The notes under the pieces were generated by a model, which worked only from the letters and a program-made list of their open reading frames with translations, was not told where the DNA came from and did no database searches. Positions 28,401 to 58,559 of a DNA stretch of 64,000 nt are shown here, piece after piece (positions within the stretch are counted from its first letter, which is position 1; each line of letters opens with the position of its first letter). The translations under genes were made by a program, and so were the position numbers. The DNA comes from Siniperca chuatsi (lineage: Eukaryota; Chordata; Actinopteri; Centrarchiformes; Sinipercidae): the NCBI RefSeq assembly GCF_020085105.1, contig NC_058063.1, forward strand, positions 13,173,651-13,237,650, in the 5' to 3' direction.

Positions 28401-29555
28401 TTGGGCTACTTTCTGAGAGAGAGGGTGGTAATTTACTCTAGATTGCCATCTCTCAAAGCTTTGTCCTCCATGCTGAGAGTGGCTGGTGAAAATGCTGCTT
28501 GCTGGCGTCACTTCACTCTGCACTCTAGTCATTCCCACTTGGGAGTGTCTGTTATCTGGGATGTTTTGATTGTAACTAAAGCTACCGTCTGTAAGCTGTA
28601 GAGAGTTTGATTGATGGTCAATGATTGACGAGGCTTCTCTATAATTCCTGCTCATCTCAGTTTCACTATTAGTTCCAGTTTGGAGTCCAGTTTCAATTGA
28701 TAGACTAGTAGAGAGGGGATGTTGACTGTATGGAGTATACAGTCGTTTCAGGACATTGTGCTTCACTCCATTTTCCACCTGGGTTGTTATGGGACTGGCT
28801 AAAGGTGGAATGGGGACATAAGAAATAACAATTTATTCTTTCTAATGTTGTTATGCAGGCAAATAATTCATGTGACACTAAAAATACCAGAAGAAAAATC
28901 ACTCAAGTAAAAGTCCTTATTTAATTCTTTACAGTTGTGTCACTTTGATGTTTTATGCTCATTTATAGCCTCATTTTAGTTCAATTTAACCTGTTTACTA
29001 TACCTCAAGATCAAATACATTTGCAAATTTGTTTACATCAGTTGCTATAAATGTCATAAAAATAAGTCCTTATCTCTCTACGTTTTTGTTACATTGCCAA
29101 GTGAAACCTTAATCGTAGCATGCCTGAGAGAACATCTTTTCTGTTATTGTTAAAACAATCAGCTGCAGCATTAAGGAAACAAATATGTCAGCCTCCCTCC
29201 AACCCAATCAGCCAATGCATGCCTCATGACATTTTTCAGAGAGAAGATGAGCATTAGTTCACTGAAACTACAGACACTACAGTATTGGCCTGGCAGATAC
29301 TGGCCTGTTTGCTCACCTCTTGCAGCATCTGAACACATGATAAACGACATGACAGCTGCACAGACCAGCGCAAAGGCAAACAAGAGTCTGCAGAGGAAAA
29401 AAAAACAGTCACAGGAGTATTGTTGTAATGTGTGGGAGTCATAATGCTGTCAATCAAAAATAATCACCAACCCACCAACCATTTTATGATTACATGTGCA
29501 AAAAGCCTGTAAAATGTGATATTTACCTTGAGTAGAGAGCAAAATGTTTTAACAT
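25458..29555 (-). CDS. Large cysteine-free secreted protein of unknown function (3 exons, 1,146 aa)
   Basis: I join three exons: 29555-29527 (MLKHFALYS plus two bases), 29387-29317, and 28798-25458. All introns are GT/AG and the phases (2, then 1) fit exactly to 1,147 codons. Exons 1-2 give a classical signal peptide, with hydrophobic core LLFAFALVCAAVMSFIMCSD at residues 11-30 and a likely cut near SDA/AR. The large exon stays open upstream of its GTG at 28,778 as far as the acceptor, so it does not start there. The mature protein is Ser/Thr-rich, looks disordered, has no cysteine, carries several N-glycosylation sites, and ends in an acidic stretch with SED/SVE motifs. Residues of about 280-421 and 422-556 are a tandem duplication (142 residues, 426 bp). 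A GF-containing motif recurs (YGFGGFK near 638, YGLKGFG near 760, LQGFEGFK near 787). The family is not recognised; an extracellular-matrix or mineral-matrix (SCPP-like) role is only a guess. Confidence 0.8.
27220..28066 (-). repeat. Tandem duplication, unit 426 bp, inside the secreted-protein gene
   Basis: AGTTTGACTTGCAAAGCCGA starts at 28,041 and again at 27,615, an offset of 426 bp (142 codons, in frame). The two units are nearly identical in DNA across most of their length. The few differences include small in-frame losses in the second unit. Both units are open. Confidence 0.9.
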
Positions 29556-29830
29556 GATGGACAGCTTCTTCCTGGGTTTGTATGATTGTCAAAAAAGACC
29601 CTAAAATAGGTTTCAGTAGTGTTGTCAAGCCATGTGTTTTACTTGTCAAACAAATGAGTCATTGAGCTTTGACGCTCTGCTGCTGGTTGGGAGTCTGATT
29701 GGAGGCAATGATGTTCACCTGGCCTCAAGTAACCCACTTCCTGGAGCTGTCTGTGAAGGGTAGTTTTCCTATTTCAACCAATTTCATATAGAATACTTTA
29801 TACTCTCTTTAAATATTTGATCTATTTTAT
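29556..29830 (-). promoter_or_regulatory. Upstream region of the secreted-protein gene
   Basis: Reading the minus strand, the ATG at 29,555 has A at -3. A CCAAT box (CTCCAATCAGAC) lies about 140 bases upstream and a TATAAA at about 29,796-29,801, some 240 bases upstream. The transcription start cannot be fixed from sequence alone. Confidence 0.3.
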
Positions 29831-30599
29831 CTATTCATCATTAATTTTCTTTGAATACAAGGATACTTTTGCCTCCTCCTTGAATTTTATTTTGTAAAGT
29901 CTGCTTTTAATTGGGCCTAGACTTGATGCAATGTGTTATTTTAACTGTTTGTTTGCACACACACAGGCCAAAGCTAGGCCATTGTTTTCAATTTTTTATA
30001 ATGCACACACCCAAACTCCCATCCAAAATTCAGCATGCAGCCACAGAAAGCTTCAAAGTGAGTTGAAACCAGAACTCTTTTATTCTTCCTTAAATATGTA
30101 ACAAATATTTCAAAATAAATACATTCATTAAAAGAATAAATATTACATACATTAGTGCAGTAATAGGCCTAAAATGGGCCACTTTCCCATTTTTTCCTCA
30201 TTTGAGCGCAACAGCTACATAGTGGTCATCATTTAAACAAGCATTCAGGAAGCTGAAAAACTTAAATCATGGCTGACTGTGTCCATGTGTCTTGCCAGCA
30301 AGGTTGATCATCATCATCAAGTCCATGTTGCGCAGTAGAACCATTGAAAATAAAAATAGTATCACATTATCCAGGGTATCTGAAGGTGTAGATTCCAGTG
30401 ATGTGTCGGAACTGAAATATAGGGCTTCTGTAGGTGTCTGTATAGAGTTGTGTCATTTTTTTATTAACCATACTATTTCATTAGTAGGGTGTAATTTTTG
30501 TTATACAACTAGGATAGTTACTGACACATCCCACGGAATATGCATATTTATTTCTTGCAACAAATAAGAAAGTAACCTAGGCAGTGACCAGCAGAAGTG

Positions 30600-30675
30600 G
30601 TACTAAATGAAGAGCCGTTTGGAGCCGAAAGAGCCGGCTCTCGGAAAGGAATGGAGCCGTAATTCCCATCACTAG
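30600..30675 (-). mobile_element. hAT-like transposon end fragment
   Basis: On the minus strand it begins CTAGTGATGGGAATTACGGC. This resembles the terminal CAGTGATGGGAA of fish hAT elements and is followed by subterminal GAGCCG repeats typical of that family. No opposite end is found nearby. It lies within 10 bases of the RING gene's stop codon, so it probably forms part of that gene's 3' untranslated region. Confidence 0.5.
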
Positions 30676-30683
30676 TAGACTCC

Positions 30684-31523
30684 TTAAAACATGTAGCAGG
30701 ACATTATGGCGAGGTTCCTCATGTCATCATTGGTCATATAGTCTGTTGAAGGAAAACACGACACATTAGGAAAAAATATTTCTGATTATATACTAAAAAG
30801 CTAAAATTACACAAAGTCTTGTTTTCTGTTCGTCTATTTCAGGACTACTTTTGAATAAGGGATGTATAGGTAGCCTACATAATAGATGATTTTATGAAAT
30901 TTGCCAATGTAATAGACTACTGCTGTCACCACCACCAAACTACATTCTAAAACTGTTCATTTTAAGAACTAATGTTTTGGCCCTCCCGCATTATTTACTT
31001 CGCCCAACAACATGACGATTTGAAAAACTAGTTATGAACCACATTCCGCTGTGTACTTACTTTCTCTGCCTCTCTGCCCCGTGCTCTTCCCGCAAATCTT
31101 CCGCCAAAATTTGCTCCAAGACCGCCGGAGCCTCCCACCTCTGGAGCCCGGGAAGGAGTCGCCCTCCTCGGCTGGAGTCTCGGGTAGCGTCGCCTCTTCG
31201 TTGCCGACTTGAACGTGACCGTCCTCCTCTTCTTCTTCTTCCTGGTCGAGGATCCCCGCAGCTAGCAGCCGCTTCAGGACGCACTCATCCACCCTCAGCT
31301 CGGCTCCCACCTTCCCCTCTCCGGAGATGGATGTGGTGTGTCGGCACAGCGGGCACATGATTGATCTGTCAGATCCCAGACGCGTCTCATCGGGTCCCAG
31401 GGCTCGCGAGAGGGCCAGCAGGCAGCTCTCGCAGAAGCTGTGTTTGCAGTGGAGCTCCCGGGGACACCGCCGACCTGCGTTGTAGGTCAGGTAACAAATT
31501 CCGCACTCAAGCTCTGTATACAT
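30684..31523 (-). CDS. Small RING-finger protein, probable E3 ubiquitin ligase (2 exons, 173 aa)
   Basis: Exon 1 is 31523-31061 and exon 2 is 30742-30684. The donor is a consensus GTAAGT and the acceptor has a good pyrimidine tract (GTTTTCCTTCAACAG). Phase 1 joins give the C-terminus NYMTNDDMRNLAIMSCYMF before TAA. Without splicing, the frame would run 8 codons further into a meaningless tail. An N-terminal C3HC4 RING uses C7, C10, C26, H28, C31, C34, C57 and C60. A Glu-rich run follows (residues about 94-100), then a basic patch (RRSWSKFWRKICGK). No membrane segment is seen. Proteins of this size and layout (RNF224, RNF227, RNF208) are single-RING E3 ligases. Human RNF227 is, from memory, also on 17p13.1, so orthology is possible but unproven. 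The partner E2 and substrate are unknown. Confidence 0.8.
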
Positions 31524-31578
31524 CTTGCTTTGTTTCGGATCTGGACTGTCTCTCAGTGGGTCACAAGTGAGCTGCCAG

Positions 31579-31587
31579 ATTTATAAC
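31579..31587 (-). promoter_or_regulatory. TATA box of the small RING gene
   Basis: The minus strand reads TTATAAAT about 60 bases before the ATG. This predicts a start about 30 bases downstream of the box and a 5' untranslated region of about 30 bases. Confidence 0.5.
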
Positions 31588-32067
31588 ACAGGATGAGGAC
31601 GTGCGTGGGAGGAGGAGGAGGGACTCGTAGTAGATTTCAGATAAATTAAACATAACCTATGAGTCATCGAGCTCAAAATACATGTGACGCAATGAAACCT
31701 AATGGACGACACCAGACACAACAACATCTATTAATTAATCGCTAAATATTGGATTGGGAGTGTTTTCTCTGAGGCTTAAAAAAACCCTTTATTTAGCCTA
31801 AAGTTCAGTAAAAATGTGCTTGAGTTCCCACAATTAGGTTGCCCCTTCTTAAAATTCCCCCAATACTTAATCTAACTTGAATTTATGTCAGTCCTACCCC
31901 TCCTCGCCCTCACTGACACTCACTGACAGGGTGTGTGTGTGTTGTGTTATGTTATGGCAGCTCTGCCCTCTCCATGGTAATCCCCAGACAAACCCTCCTA
32001 TCAATTGTTCCAGCGTGAACTCCTTTCATGGTGATTTCCGCTGAAATCTTGGCAAACAATCATAAAC

Positions 32068-32081
32068 TCTCTCTCTGTTTT

Positions 32082-32112
<31 letters not shown>

Positions 32113-32120
32113 TGTATAGT
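32068..32120. repeat. CT-rich/(TG) compound tract
   Basis: Runs of CT broken by GTTTTT pass into a short TG run. Confidence 0.85.
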
Positions 32121-32489
32121 CTTTAGTTAATTTTTTGTAGGCCTTCCCGCTTTTGCCTCCAGCATTGAACTTACTGTAAGGGTGTTTGGTCATGCAAAAC
32201 ACAACCTGGATGACCATAAAAGAAAACCTTTTCCAAAAAGTGAGGAGAATGAAAGGAAGAAAAATGTCTCCAGTTCCAAAGAAACCTTTAAGAAATGATT
32301 TACTTGACTCTTTAGCAAAGTCAGGTCTATGTGACTTACCTTGTGTCTGGTCTATTCTTTGTTTCTTCTTCTCCTTCTTCTTCAACTTCTTACAGAAAGC
32401 TTAAAAATCTGTCACAAAGTTTTCACCTGATTCACATACTATGAGGCTTTGGAGTAAAGTAACCACAGAGGAACTCAAGCTAAGCACAT

Positions 32490-32750
32490 TCCCTTTAAGT
32501 CCATTTTTATTTATATAGCCCAATATCAAAAATCACGATGTTGCCTCAAGGGGCTTCACAATCTGTACAGCATGCAACACCCTTTATATTTAGATCCTCG
32601 ATCCGGATAGGGGGGAAAAAAGCCCAGCTGGGGGAAATAAACCTCAGGAAGAGCAGCAGAGGAGGGATCCCTCTCCCAGGATGGACAGACATGTAATAGT
32701 TGCGTGTACAGAATAGACCAACAGCAAAACTACAGTATGGACAATTAGGA
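32490..32750 (+). mobile_element. Interspersed repeat with TTTATTTATATAGC head
   Basis: Shows TTTTTATTTATATAGCCCAA, GCCTCAAGGGGCTTCACAAT, CAGGAAGAGCAGCAGAGGAG and GGGATCCCTCTCCCAGGATG in order. I recall this arrangement from a very common teleost repeat. It has no coding frame, and the class (SINE-like or DNA) is uncertain. Confidence 0.65.
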
Positions 32751-34244
32751 TGACAAAATCCTTCACCAAGTATTCCCTTTCCCAAGTTTCCCATTAATCC
32801 GTTTTGAATCTTGTAGAAATTAAACTTAATAACTATGTTTTTATCACTTAGTTTGGTCAGACTGACAGTGTAACAAATAACTTCACTGAAAATAGCAGAG
32901 TAAGCGTGTAGCATGTTTGTACAGGACAAGCTGGTTACCAGGAAATTATTCATTCAGTGCCATACTACAGGTTAGGACTCGTGTCTTTATTTATCTGTCA
33001 ATAACTCACCAGTTGACAATTCATAGGAACCTCTCTGAATATAGACACATTAACTGTTCTGTCCCTATTTACTTTAACCAGTTTTTCGACACACACTGGA
33101 ACGTGAGATGCATCACATAATATTAAATTATGTAAAATAAATGTTTTTTTATAGTATCAACTTAAACAACTGACTTTCAATGTAGAAAAATGTAATTGAT
33201 ATTGATAATTACACCCTAATCCACACTTTGCTCTTTAAAAACTCCTACATGCTGACTGCGTGGAAGCATAATAACATAATATGCGAGTAGAGTAAGAGTT
33301 GTCAGGTGGGATCAAGAGGCTCTGATCTGTCATTTTCTGTCTTGTGTGTCCTGGTTACTTTCACATCACCAAGGGTTTAATTACTGCTGAGCAAACCACA
33401 CAGATGCCTCATGGGGGACTAGACAGAGAGACGAGGCCGAGTACAATCAGGTGAGACAGAGCGCAAAAGGAAACAGGAGGTTGCCAGCGAGCCAAGCTCA
33501 GACACGTATAGCTACAGAATATTAAGATAGAAACTTGAGTGGTTAAGTGTGCTCGCAGAAGAGGGGAGGAAGACACTCTGCCAGGATGAGATCTGAACCA
33601 ACATGAGAGGAAGTATGAGCTGTGTGAGGGGAAGCACCTGGGTAGGAGCTGGGCATCAAAGTGTGCTCTGATCAAAGGGGTGTGCAGTGGGTAAGTGGCT
33701 CTCTTATCTGCTGTGTATTTAATGATGGATCGCTGCCAGTTTCTCTCTGTATAATCCCACTGAACCTGGTGGCCTAGAATAGATGAGAGGGCTCATTTAT
33801 TTATACAGAGCAGCCATTCAGCGCTGGCTTTAACATTTCCCTTTCACAACTTGTTTGTCATTACATATATTGTGATTTTGGAGTAAATCAAAATGCTTAT
33901 TGTTGGTGTAGATTTATATTTGAACCCCTATGTTTTGCTCTGATTCTACGAATGTGTAGCTGATTTATGCAAGAAAAGGTTTCAGGGTATGTGTTGCCAT
34001 GCAGCAATTCAAAGGAGACCCCATCTGCTAAGCAACAATCCCCCCATGAGTGAACTTGGGTTGCCTTGTAGTTTTCCCATGTGAGCAACAAACAGGGATA
34101 CAAAAAAGTGTCAGTAAAGCAAAGCAGATCATTTTTTTTGTTTCATAAATCACAGCTTTTAGACAGCAGACAAACACTCAGATGTGGGTCAAGGTGAAAA
34201 TATATAGCAGCATAGTTGGATCAAATCAGGGGACTTAATACCTT

Positions 34245-34682
34245 AAGACATAGTTCCACATTTTTGGAAATACGTTTATTCGCTTTCTTACCAAGAGTTA
34301 GATGAGAAAATCGATGCCACTCTCATGTCTGTCCATTCAGTATGAAGAATGAAGCCCAAAGCCAGTTAGTTTAGCTTAGCATTACATCTGGAAATAGGGG
34401 GAAACAGCTGGCTTAGCTCTCTCCAAAGGTAACAAAATCTGCCTATCAGCATATCTAAAGCTTACTAATTAACCCCTGTAAAACTGCAACTTTTTGTTTT
34501 TACACCTCGGTTTTTACTTTCGGAGAGAGCCAGGCTAGCTGTTTCCTCCAGTTTCCAGTCTTTATGCTAAGCTAAGCGGCTGCTGGCTGTCGGACAAACA
34601 TGAGAGTGGTATCGATCTTATCATCTCACTCTTGGCAAGAAAGCAAATAAACGTATTTCCCAAAATGTAGAACTTTTCCTTC
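34245..34682. mobile_element. Foldback DNA element (family D), about 440 bp
   Basis: The left arm (34,245-34,335: ATACGTTTATTCGCTTTCTT, AAATCGATGCCACTCTCATG) and the right arm (34,590-34,682: CATGAGAGTGGTATCGATCT, AAGAAAGCAAATAAACGTAT) are inverted copies. It has no coding frame. A partial relative lies at 24,810-25,195. Confidence 0.8.
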
Positions 34683-34794
34683 AACTGAACATTTTTATTT
34701 GACTCACACACATTTTTATGGCAGCAAAATCTTTGGCAATCAGGCTCAGCAGTTTACATTTATTCAATGTGCGTTCAAATGTTCCTTAGTGTTA

Positions 34795-35220
34795 ATGGAT
34801 CACTCCAACAATTTAGTTTTGCACTTCCATGAAGTTGGCAGACTTTTAAGATTTTTTGAAAATGAATATTCAAAATCAAAGCAGTAGAAGCCGAGATATT
34901 CATACTTTTTGTCTCAGGTGTAGGTCAAGCTACGAAAACATTGGATCCTACATTTTCCATGACGCAACTCAATAGTGTGTTTTGTTAGACCCTCCCTGCT
35001 TAGTAAATGCTCATGTCTTTAAAACTCCATGCCGTCAGTTTGTAACACAAGCTTAGGTCTAAAAATTCTCGAAGTCTAAGCCGAGATAACCCCGATGACA
35101 TCGTCAGGGTTATTTTGTCATACTTTAGAAAGCTCCTCCTGAGCCATCAAAGATACAACTGTTTTCACAGACTGAATAAAACTCTCTAAAATCAGTAAAA
35201 TCCATGGACTGCCACTTTAA
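34795..35220 (+). repeat. Interspersed repeat (family E), plus orientation
   Basis: Contains TTTTGCACTTCCATGAAGTT, GCCGAGATATTCATAC and CGCAACTCAATAGTGTG. The same order is found reversed at 56,310-56,560, inside dvl2 intron 14. Confidence 0.65.
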
Positions 35221-35380
35221 ATGAAATAAAACAAATCTGAGTGGAGACAAGTGGACGTGCACGCACACATGTGCACATGCAAAAAGTATCATTACTGTGA
35301 CTTATTACTTCCTTTCACAGCACTTCTGTTGCGTGTTGTGTTTTTATTTCCTAATTTCCTGGACATGCTCTGAGTGTGCA

Positions 35381-35598
35381 GGCCAGCACACACTACATGG
35401 AGCCGGGGAGATTGTGAGTAGGGGGGGTGTTAAATGGATGAATGCTATGACTCATGGGCTGTGGAATCTGTTCATAAAACTTATAAGAAACAAAGCAACA
35501 TCCCAGGGAGAGCAGATTCTAGCATTTAAAAGCCACATTAGCCTCTGGAGTTCTCTTAGTCTTACAGAAGAAGACCTGAAGTTGTTTTCTCTTTACAG
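35381..35598 (+). promoter_or_regulatory. Possible untranslated first exon and 5' intron of the membrane RING gene
   Basis: GGAGATT/GTGAGT at 35,413/35,414 is a good donor, and TTTTCTCTTTACAG ending at 35,598 is a good acceptor, leaving a 185-bp intron in the 5' untranslated region. The start of the exon cannot be placed. Confidence 0.35.
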
Positions 35599-35693
35599 AT
35601 TTTACCATCTTCTGTTAAAGATTCATCTACAAGTCGCATCTTGCCATCACTGAGTTCCCAAGCCAACTCCATCCACTCACCCTCCCTCCCACC

Positions 35694-36344
35694 ATGAAAG
35701 GGGATGTTGTCCCAGCTCCCCAGCAGGGGGACCCAGCTGCTGCAGCACCAGGCCCCAGCACCACCCCTGGGGAGCCCATGGATGTGGAGTGTCCCATCTG
35801 CTACCAGGAGTACAACCAGTACAATAAATGCCCCCGGATGCTGGAGTGTCTCCACGTTTTTTGCACTGAATGCCTCCAGAGGATCCAGATCTGCCCCTGC
35901 GAGCCCCCCGACCCCCGCAGCACACCAGCCATCCCCTGCCCCCTCTGCCGCCACCTCACTCCTCTGGAGACTGGGGATGCCCTCTCCTTACCCCGCAACT
36001 CCCGCATCCTGGCCAGGCTGCCCCCCGTGACCTTCCGCCTGCCTGTGACCATGGCCACTCGCCTGGCCACGGTCACCCAGAGAGTGGTGCTCTCCCTGGA
36101 GGGCGACAGCAGGGACACCCGCTTCATCATCCTGCCCACCGTCAGCCTGCGGGTGCAGCAGATGCACCCGGACAGGGCGTACGGCACGGCGCCAGGCCTG
36201 GTGGGTGAAGAGGAAGTCATACAACAGAGCAAGAAGACGCTGTTCTGTGTACAGCTGCTGGCTGTCATCTTCTGGGTGCTGTTTATGATTACCTGCGTGG
36301 TCGGGCTGGTGTTTGGGCCACATTTCTTGAACAGGAAATTTTAA
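35694..36344 (+). CDS. Membrane-anchored RING-finger protein, probable E3 ligase (RNF183/RNF223-like, 216 aa)
   Basis: This is a single coding exon with a textbook start (CCCACC ATG A). A short Pro/Ala-rich lead is followed by a C3HC4 RING with C33, C36, C52, H54, C57, C60, C82 and C85. A conserved-looking middle (LPRNSRILARLPPVTFRLPV) follows, and then one hydrophobic span, residues about 183-206 (LFCVQLLAVIFWVLFMITCV), with a short tail NRKF. A RING plus a C-terminal anchor is the layout of RNF183, RNF186, RNF222, RNF223 and RNF225, which sit in ER, lysosomal or other inner membranes with the RING in the cytosol. Which of these is the ortholog cannot be settled here. Human RNF222 is, from memory, also on 17p13.1. 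Antisense frames across this GC-rich exon are shadows. Confidence 0.88.
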   Translation: MKGDVVPAPQQGDPAAAAPGPSTTPGEPMDVECPICYQEYNQYNKCPRMLECLHVFCTECLQRIQICPCEPPDPRSTPAIPCPLCRHLTPLETGDALSLPRNSRILARLPPVTFRLPVTMATRLATVTQRVVLSLEGDSRDTRFIILPTVSLRVQQMHPDRAYGTAPGLVGEEEVIQQSKKTLFCVQLLAVIFWVLFMITCVVGLVFGPHFLNRKF

Positions 36345-36701
36345 TAGGAAACGGGATTTATCTCCTTTTTATAGCTAGATAGATATAGTTATTCATACAA
36401 AGTCATGATATACTCTACAGGAAAGCAATGTAAAAAGTAGGTTGACACATAACATTTTAGAGAATATAAAACACAAAGTGTTTTTCAGTTATATTTTTAT
36501 GAAGGTATTTTTTGACCACTGTGGTTGCTATTCACCCTGCAGTTATGGGAATAACTCATATTCTACTTTCATTTATAGAATACCACCACTTACACCAATC
36601 CTTATGCACTGTACTGCATTTTTGTTGCCGTTTCATGAACAGTAGACTGATGAAGAGTTCCCTCTAGTGGTTTATTTTGAAATGGATGGCTCACAACTGT
36701 A

Positions 36702-36795
36702 AATAAAAGGATTCAAAACTAAATGTGCTTTCTTTTTCATAAAGTTTTCTCTTATGCAGCTGATGACTGTCCTGCCAATGCATAAACTGAATAAA
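36702..36795 (+). terminator. Polyadenylation signals of the membrane RING gene
   Basis: AATAAA occurs at 36,702-36,707 and again at 36,790-36,795, some 360-450 bases after the stop codon. Confidence 0.6.
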
Positions 36796-36964
36796 GCTGG
36801 CTTACATAACACATTTATGCTGTGTCAGGTGTGTGCATTTAGAAAACCCTGTGCTCCTGGATATTTATACACAATTTCTAGGATAAGGAATTTAATTTCC
36901 TCATCATAGAAACTGTTAACAGAATAAGGAATTAAATTACCTCCAGAGGTCCTCATTCAAAACA

Positions 36965-37213
36965 ATGGCATCTTATGTGGATAACAGTTTTTGGCAGGCT
37001 GTAACGGTGAATCTGGCCGAGAGGATGCAACAGGACAGATTAGATAACTTATTGACTTTAATGATGGTACTGAATAGTATAATGATGCAAAAATTGGAAG
37101 GCTTTCCTAATGTGTTTCTGTCTGTGTGCGCATGTGTACTCCTTTCTTTATTGGGCTGTGTGGCCCACTATCAGATAATTTTAGCAATCCACAACACATC
37201 TAATTCAGTATAG
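36965..37213 (+). CDS. Candidate small single-pass membrane protein (82 aa)
   Basis: The ORF starts with a strong context (AACA ATG G, A at -3 and G at +4). It encodes an amphipathic, charged N-half (SFWQAVTVNLAERMQQDRLD) and a hydrophobic span at residues about 49-75 (VFLSVCACVLLSLLGCVAHY) ending in a short polar tail. This is the layout of SMIM-type micropeptides, but I do not recognise the sequence. It begins about 170 bases after the second polyadenylation signal of the RING gene, and an AATAAA lies about 250 bases downstream (near 37,463). It could be a chance frame or part of an unrecognised repeat. Confidence 0.35.
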   Translation: MASYVDNSFWQAVTVNLAERMQQDRLDNLLTLMMVLNSIMMQKLEGFPNVFLSVCACVLLSLLGCVAHYQIILAIHNTSNSV

Positions 37214-37469
37214 AACTAATAACACTGGAGGTACTGAACAAATGTGTATGAGTACAACTGTACAATAACATTTTAGATACAGAGGTGGAAATTTAAAAAT
37301 GTATGTACTCATTCATTGTTTGTTGGCACCTGGGCAAAATTTATTTGGGTCCCTGTTGAGCGCTTGTTTGTAGTAACCTGGTGAAACACAAAATAATGAA
37401 GGACCTACCTTAAGGCCTTTATTATTTCAGTTGATATTGTGATTTAGTGGTGCATATTCCCAAATAAAT

Positions 37470-37990
37470 TTGCAACTCATTAAAGTACTGCAAACCAACT
37501 AACTCACAATGAACACAGAGGCTGTTGCTCACTTTGCCCTGTTGGTAATCCATCCTTGTAGTTAAGGAGAAGTCAAGAGACTAATACTTTTACATGTCTA
37601 CACTATTGTAATTTTTACTTTGTTCATCTGAAAGCTGTAGTATGATGCATTGTCAGAGTTCAAACACCTGGTTGAGTAGTTAGATCACATGTAACAAAAA
37701 TATAAACAACATTAATACTTGAAAAGCAGGGCATTTATCATTAACATTTTTCTCATGATGATTTAATATATCAATGTTATATCTGGCTCAAGGTTCAATG
37801 TATTAATCCATAAAATCATGGGGATTACAGTGCTCTCATCCTAATTAGTCAACTCATGTAACATAACACTGGAAATAAATACCCATTAAATAAAAACAAC
37901 ATAAAACTAATAATATTCCTCAATAAAAACTATCACAAAACATCACAAAAGTAGGTGATCTATGAATGTGTATTATTTGTGGCTGTACTC
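37470..37990. other. AT-rich spacer upstream of dvl2
   Basis: Unique AT-rich sequence with no coding frame or repeat that I recognise. Confidence 0.5.
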
Positions 37991-38049
37991 TTGATTATTC
38001 GTGTATAACAACAGTTTTTTTCAATACTTATTTCTCTAATATAATAAAA

Positions 38050-38495
38050 ATGTTGGGGGGTGGAGGGTGGTTGGGAGAGTACGTAAAAAAGGGGGGGGGT
38101 ACGTGTTTACGTCACACGCCGCGTTGGCTCGCAAAAAGTGATGAAAAGTTTTTAGACCCCCTCCCCTGTATGTTTTTGTTGGGGGAAAAGTTGTTGGTAG
38201 TTAGGTCGTGTGAATGTAGCGTGTCCGTCGTTTTTCGCCCCTCGGTAACAGGGGGAATGCGAGTTTTTACTTTCCTAAAGTCGGAGAGCGAGCTTTTGAG
38301 CAGGGTTACAACGCTTTACGTCCTCTGGCTCGGACTGAAAAATCTCAGTGGCCATCATCGTTTCACCTCTGCCGTCTCGTTAGCCACCTAGCTAGCTCCG
38401 CCGCTAGCTAACTACCCAACAAAGTTAACGCTACCTCGCCTCATAGTGTGTTTCTTGCGGTAACTTCCAGCTTGGAAAAAAAAGCAACCGCAGAG
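38050..38495 (+). promoter_or_regulatory. dvl2: dvl2 promoter and 5' untranslated region
   Basis: A CpG-containing, locally GC-richer block lies directly before the dvl2 ATG. It contains a G-rich run able to form a quadruplex (GGGGGGTGGAGGGTGG from 38,054), a second G9 run near 38,090, and a CRE-like TTACGTCA at 38,107-38,114. There is no TATA box. The start codon sits in GAGATGGCGGAA, a YY1-like site. These are motif readings only. Confidence 0.5.

Positions 38496-58559
<20,064 letters not shown>

Larger units (their letters stand above)
31590..35380. other. Intergenic DNA between the two RING genes, repeat-rich
   Basis: Holds a CT/TG tract (32,068-32,120), an interspersed repeat at 32,490-32,750, a long foldback element at 34,245-34,682 and another repeat at 34,795-35,220. 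The 135-codon minus-strand frame at 32,546-32,953 overlaps the first repeat and is not a gene. Confidence 0.5.

Noticed and set aside
35562-36323. Long antisense and shifted frames over the membrane RING exon
   Set aside because: They are shadows of a GC-rich coding exon; the RING and membrane motifs occur only in the called frame.
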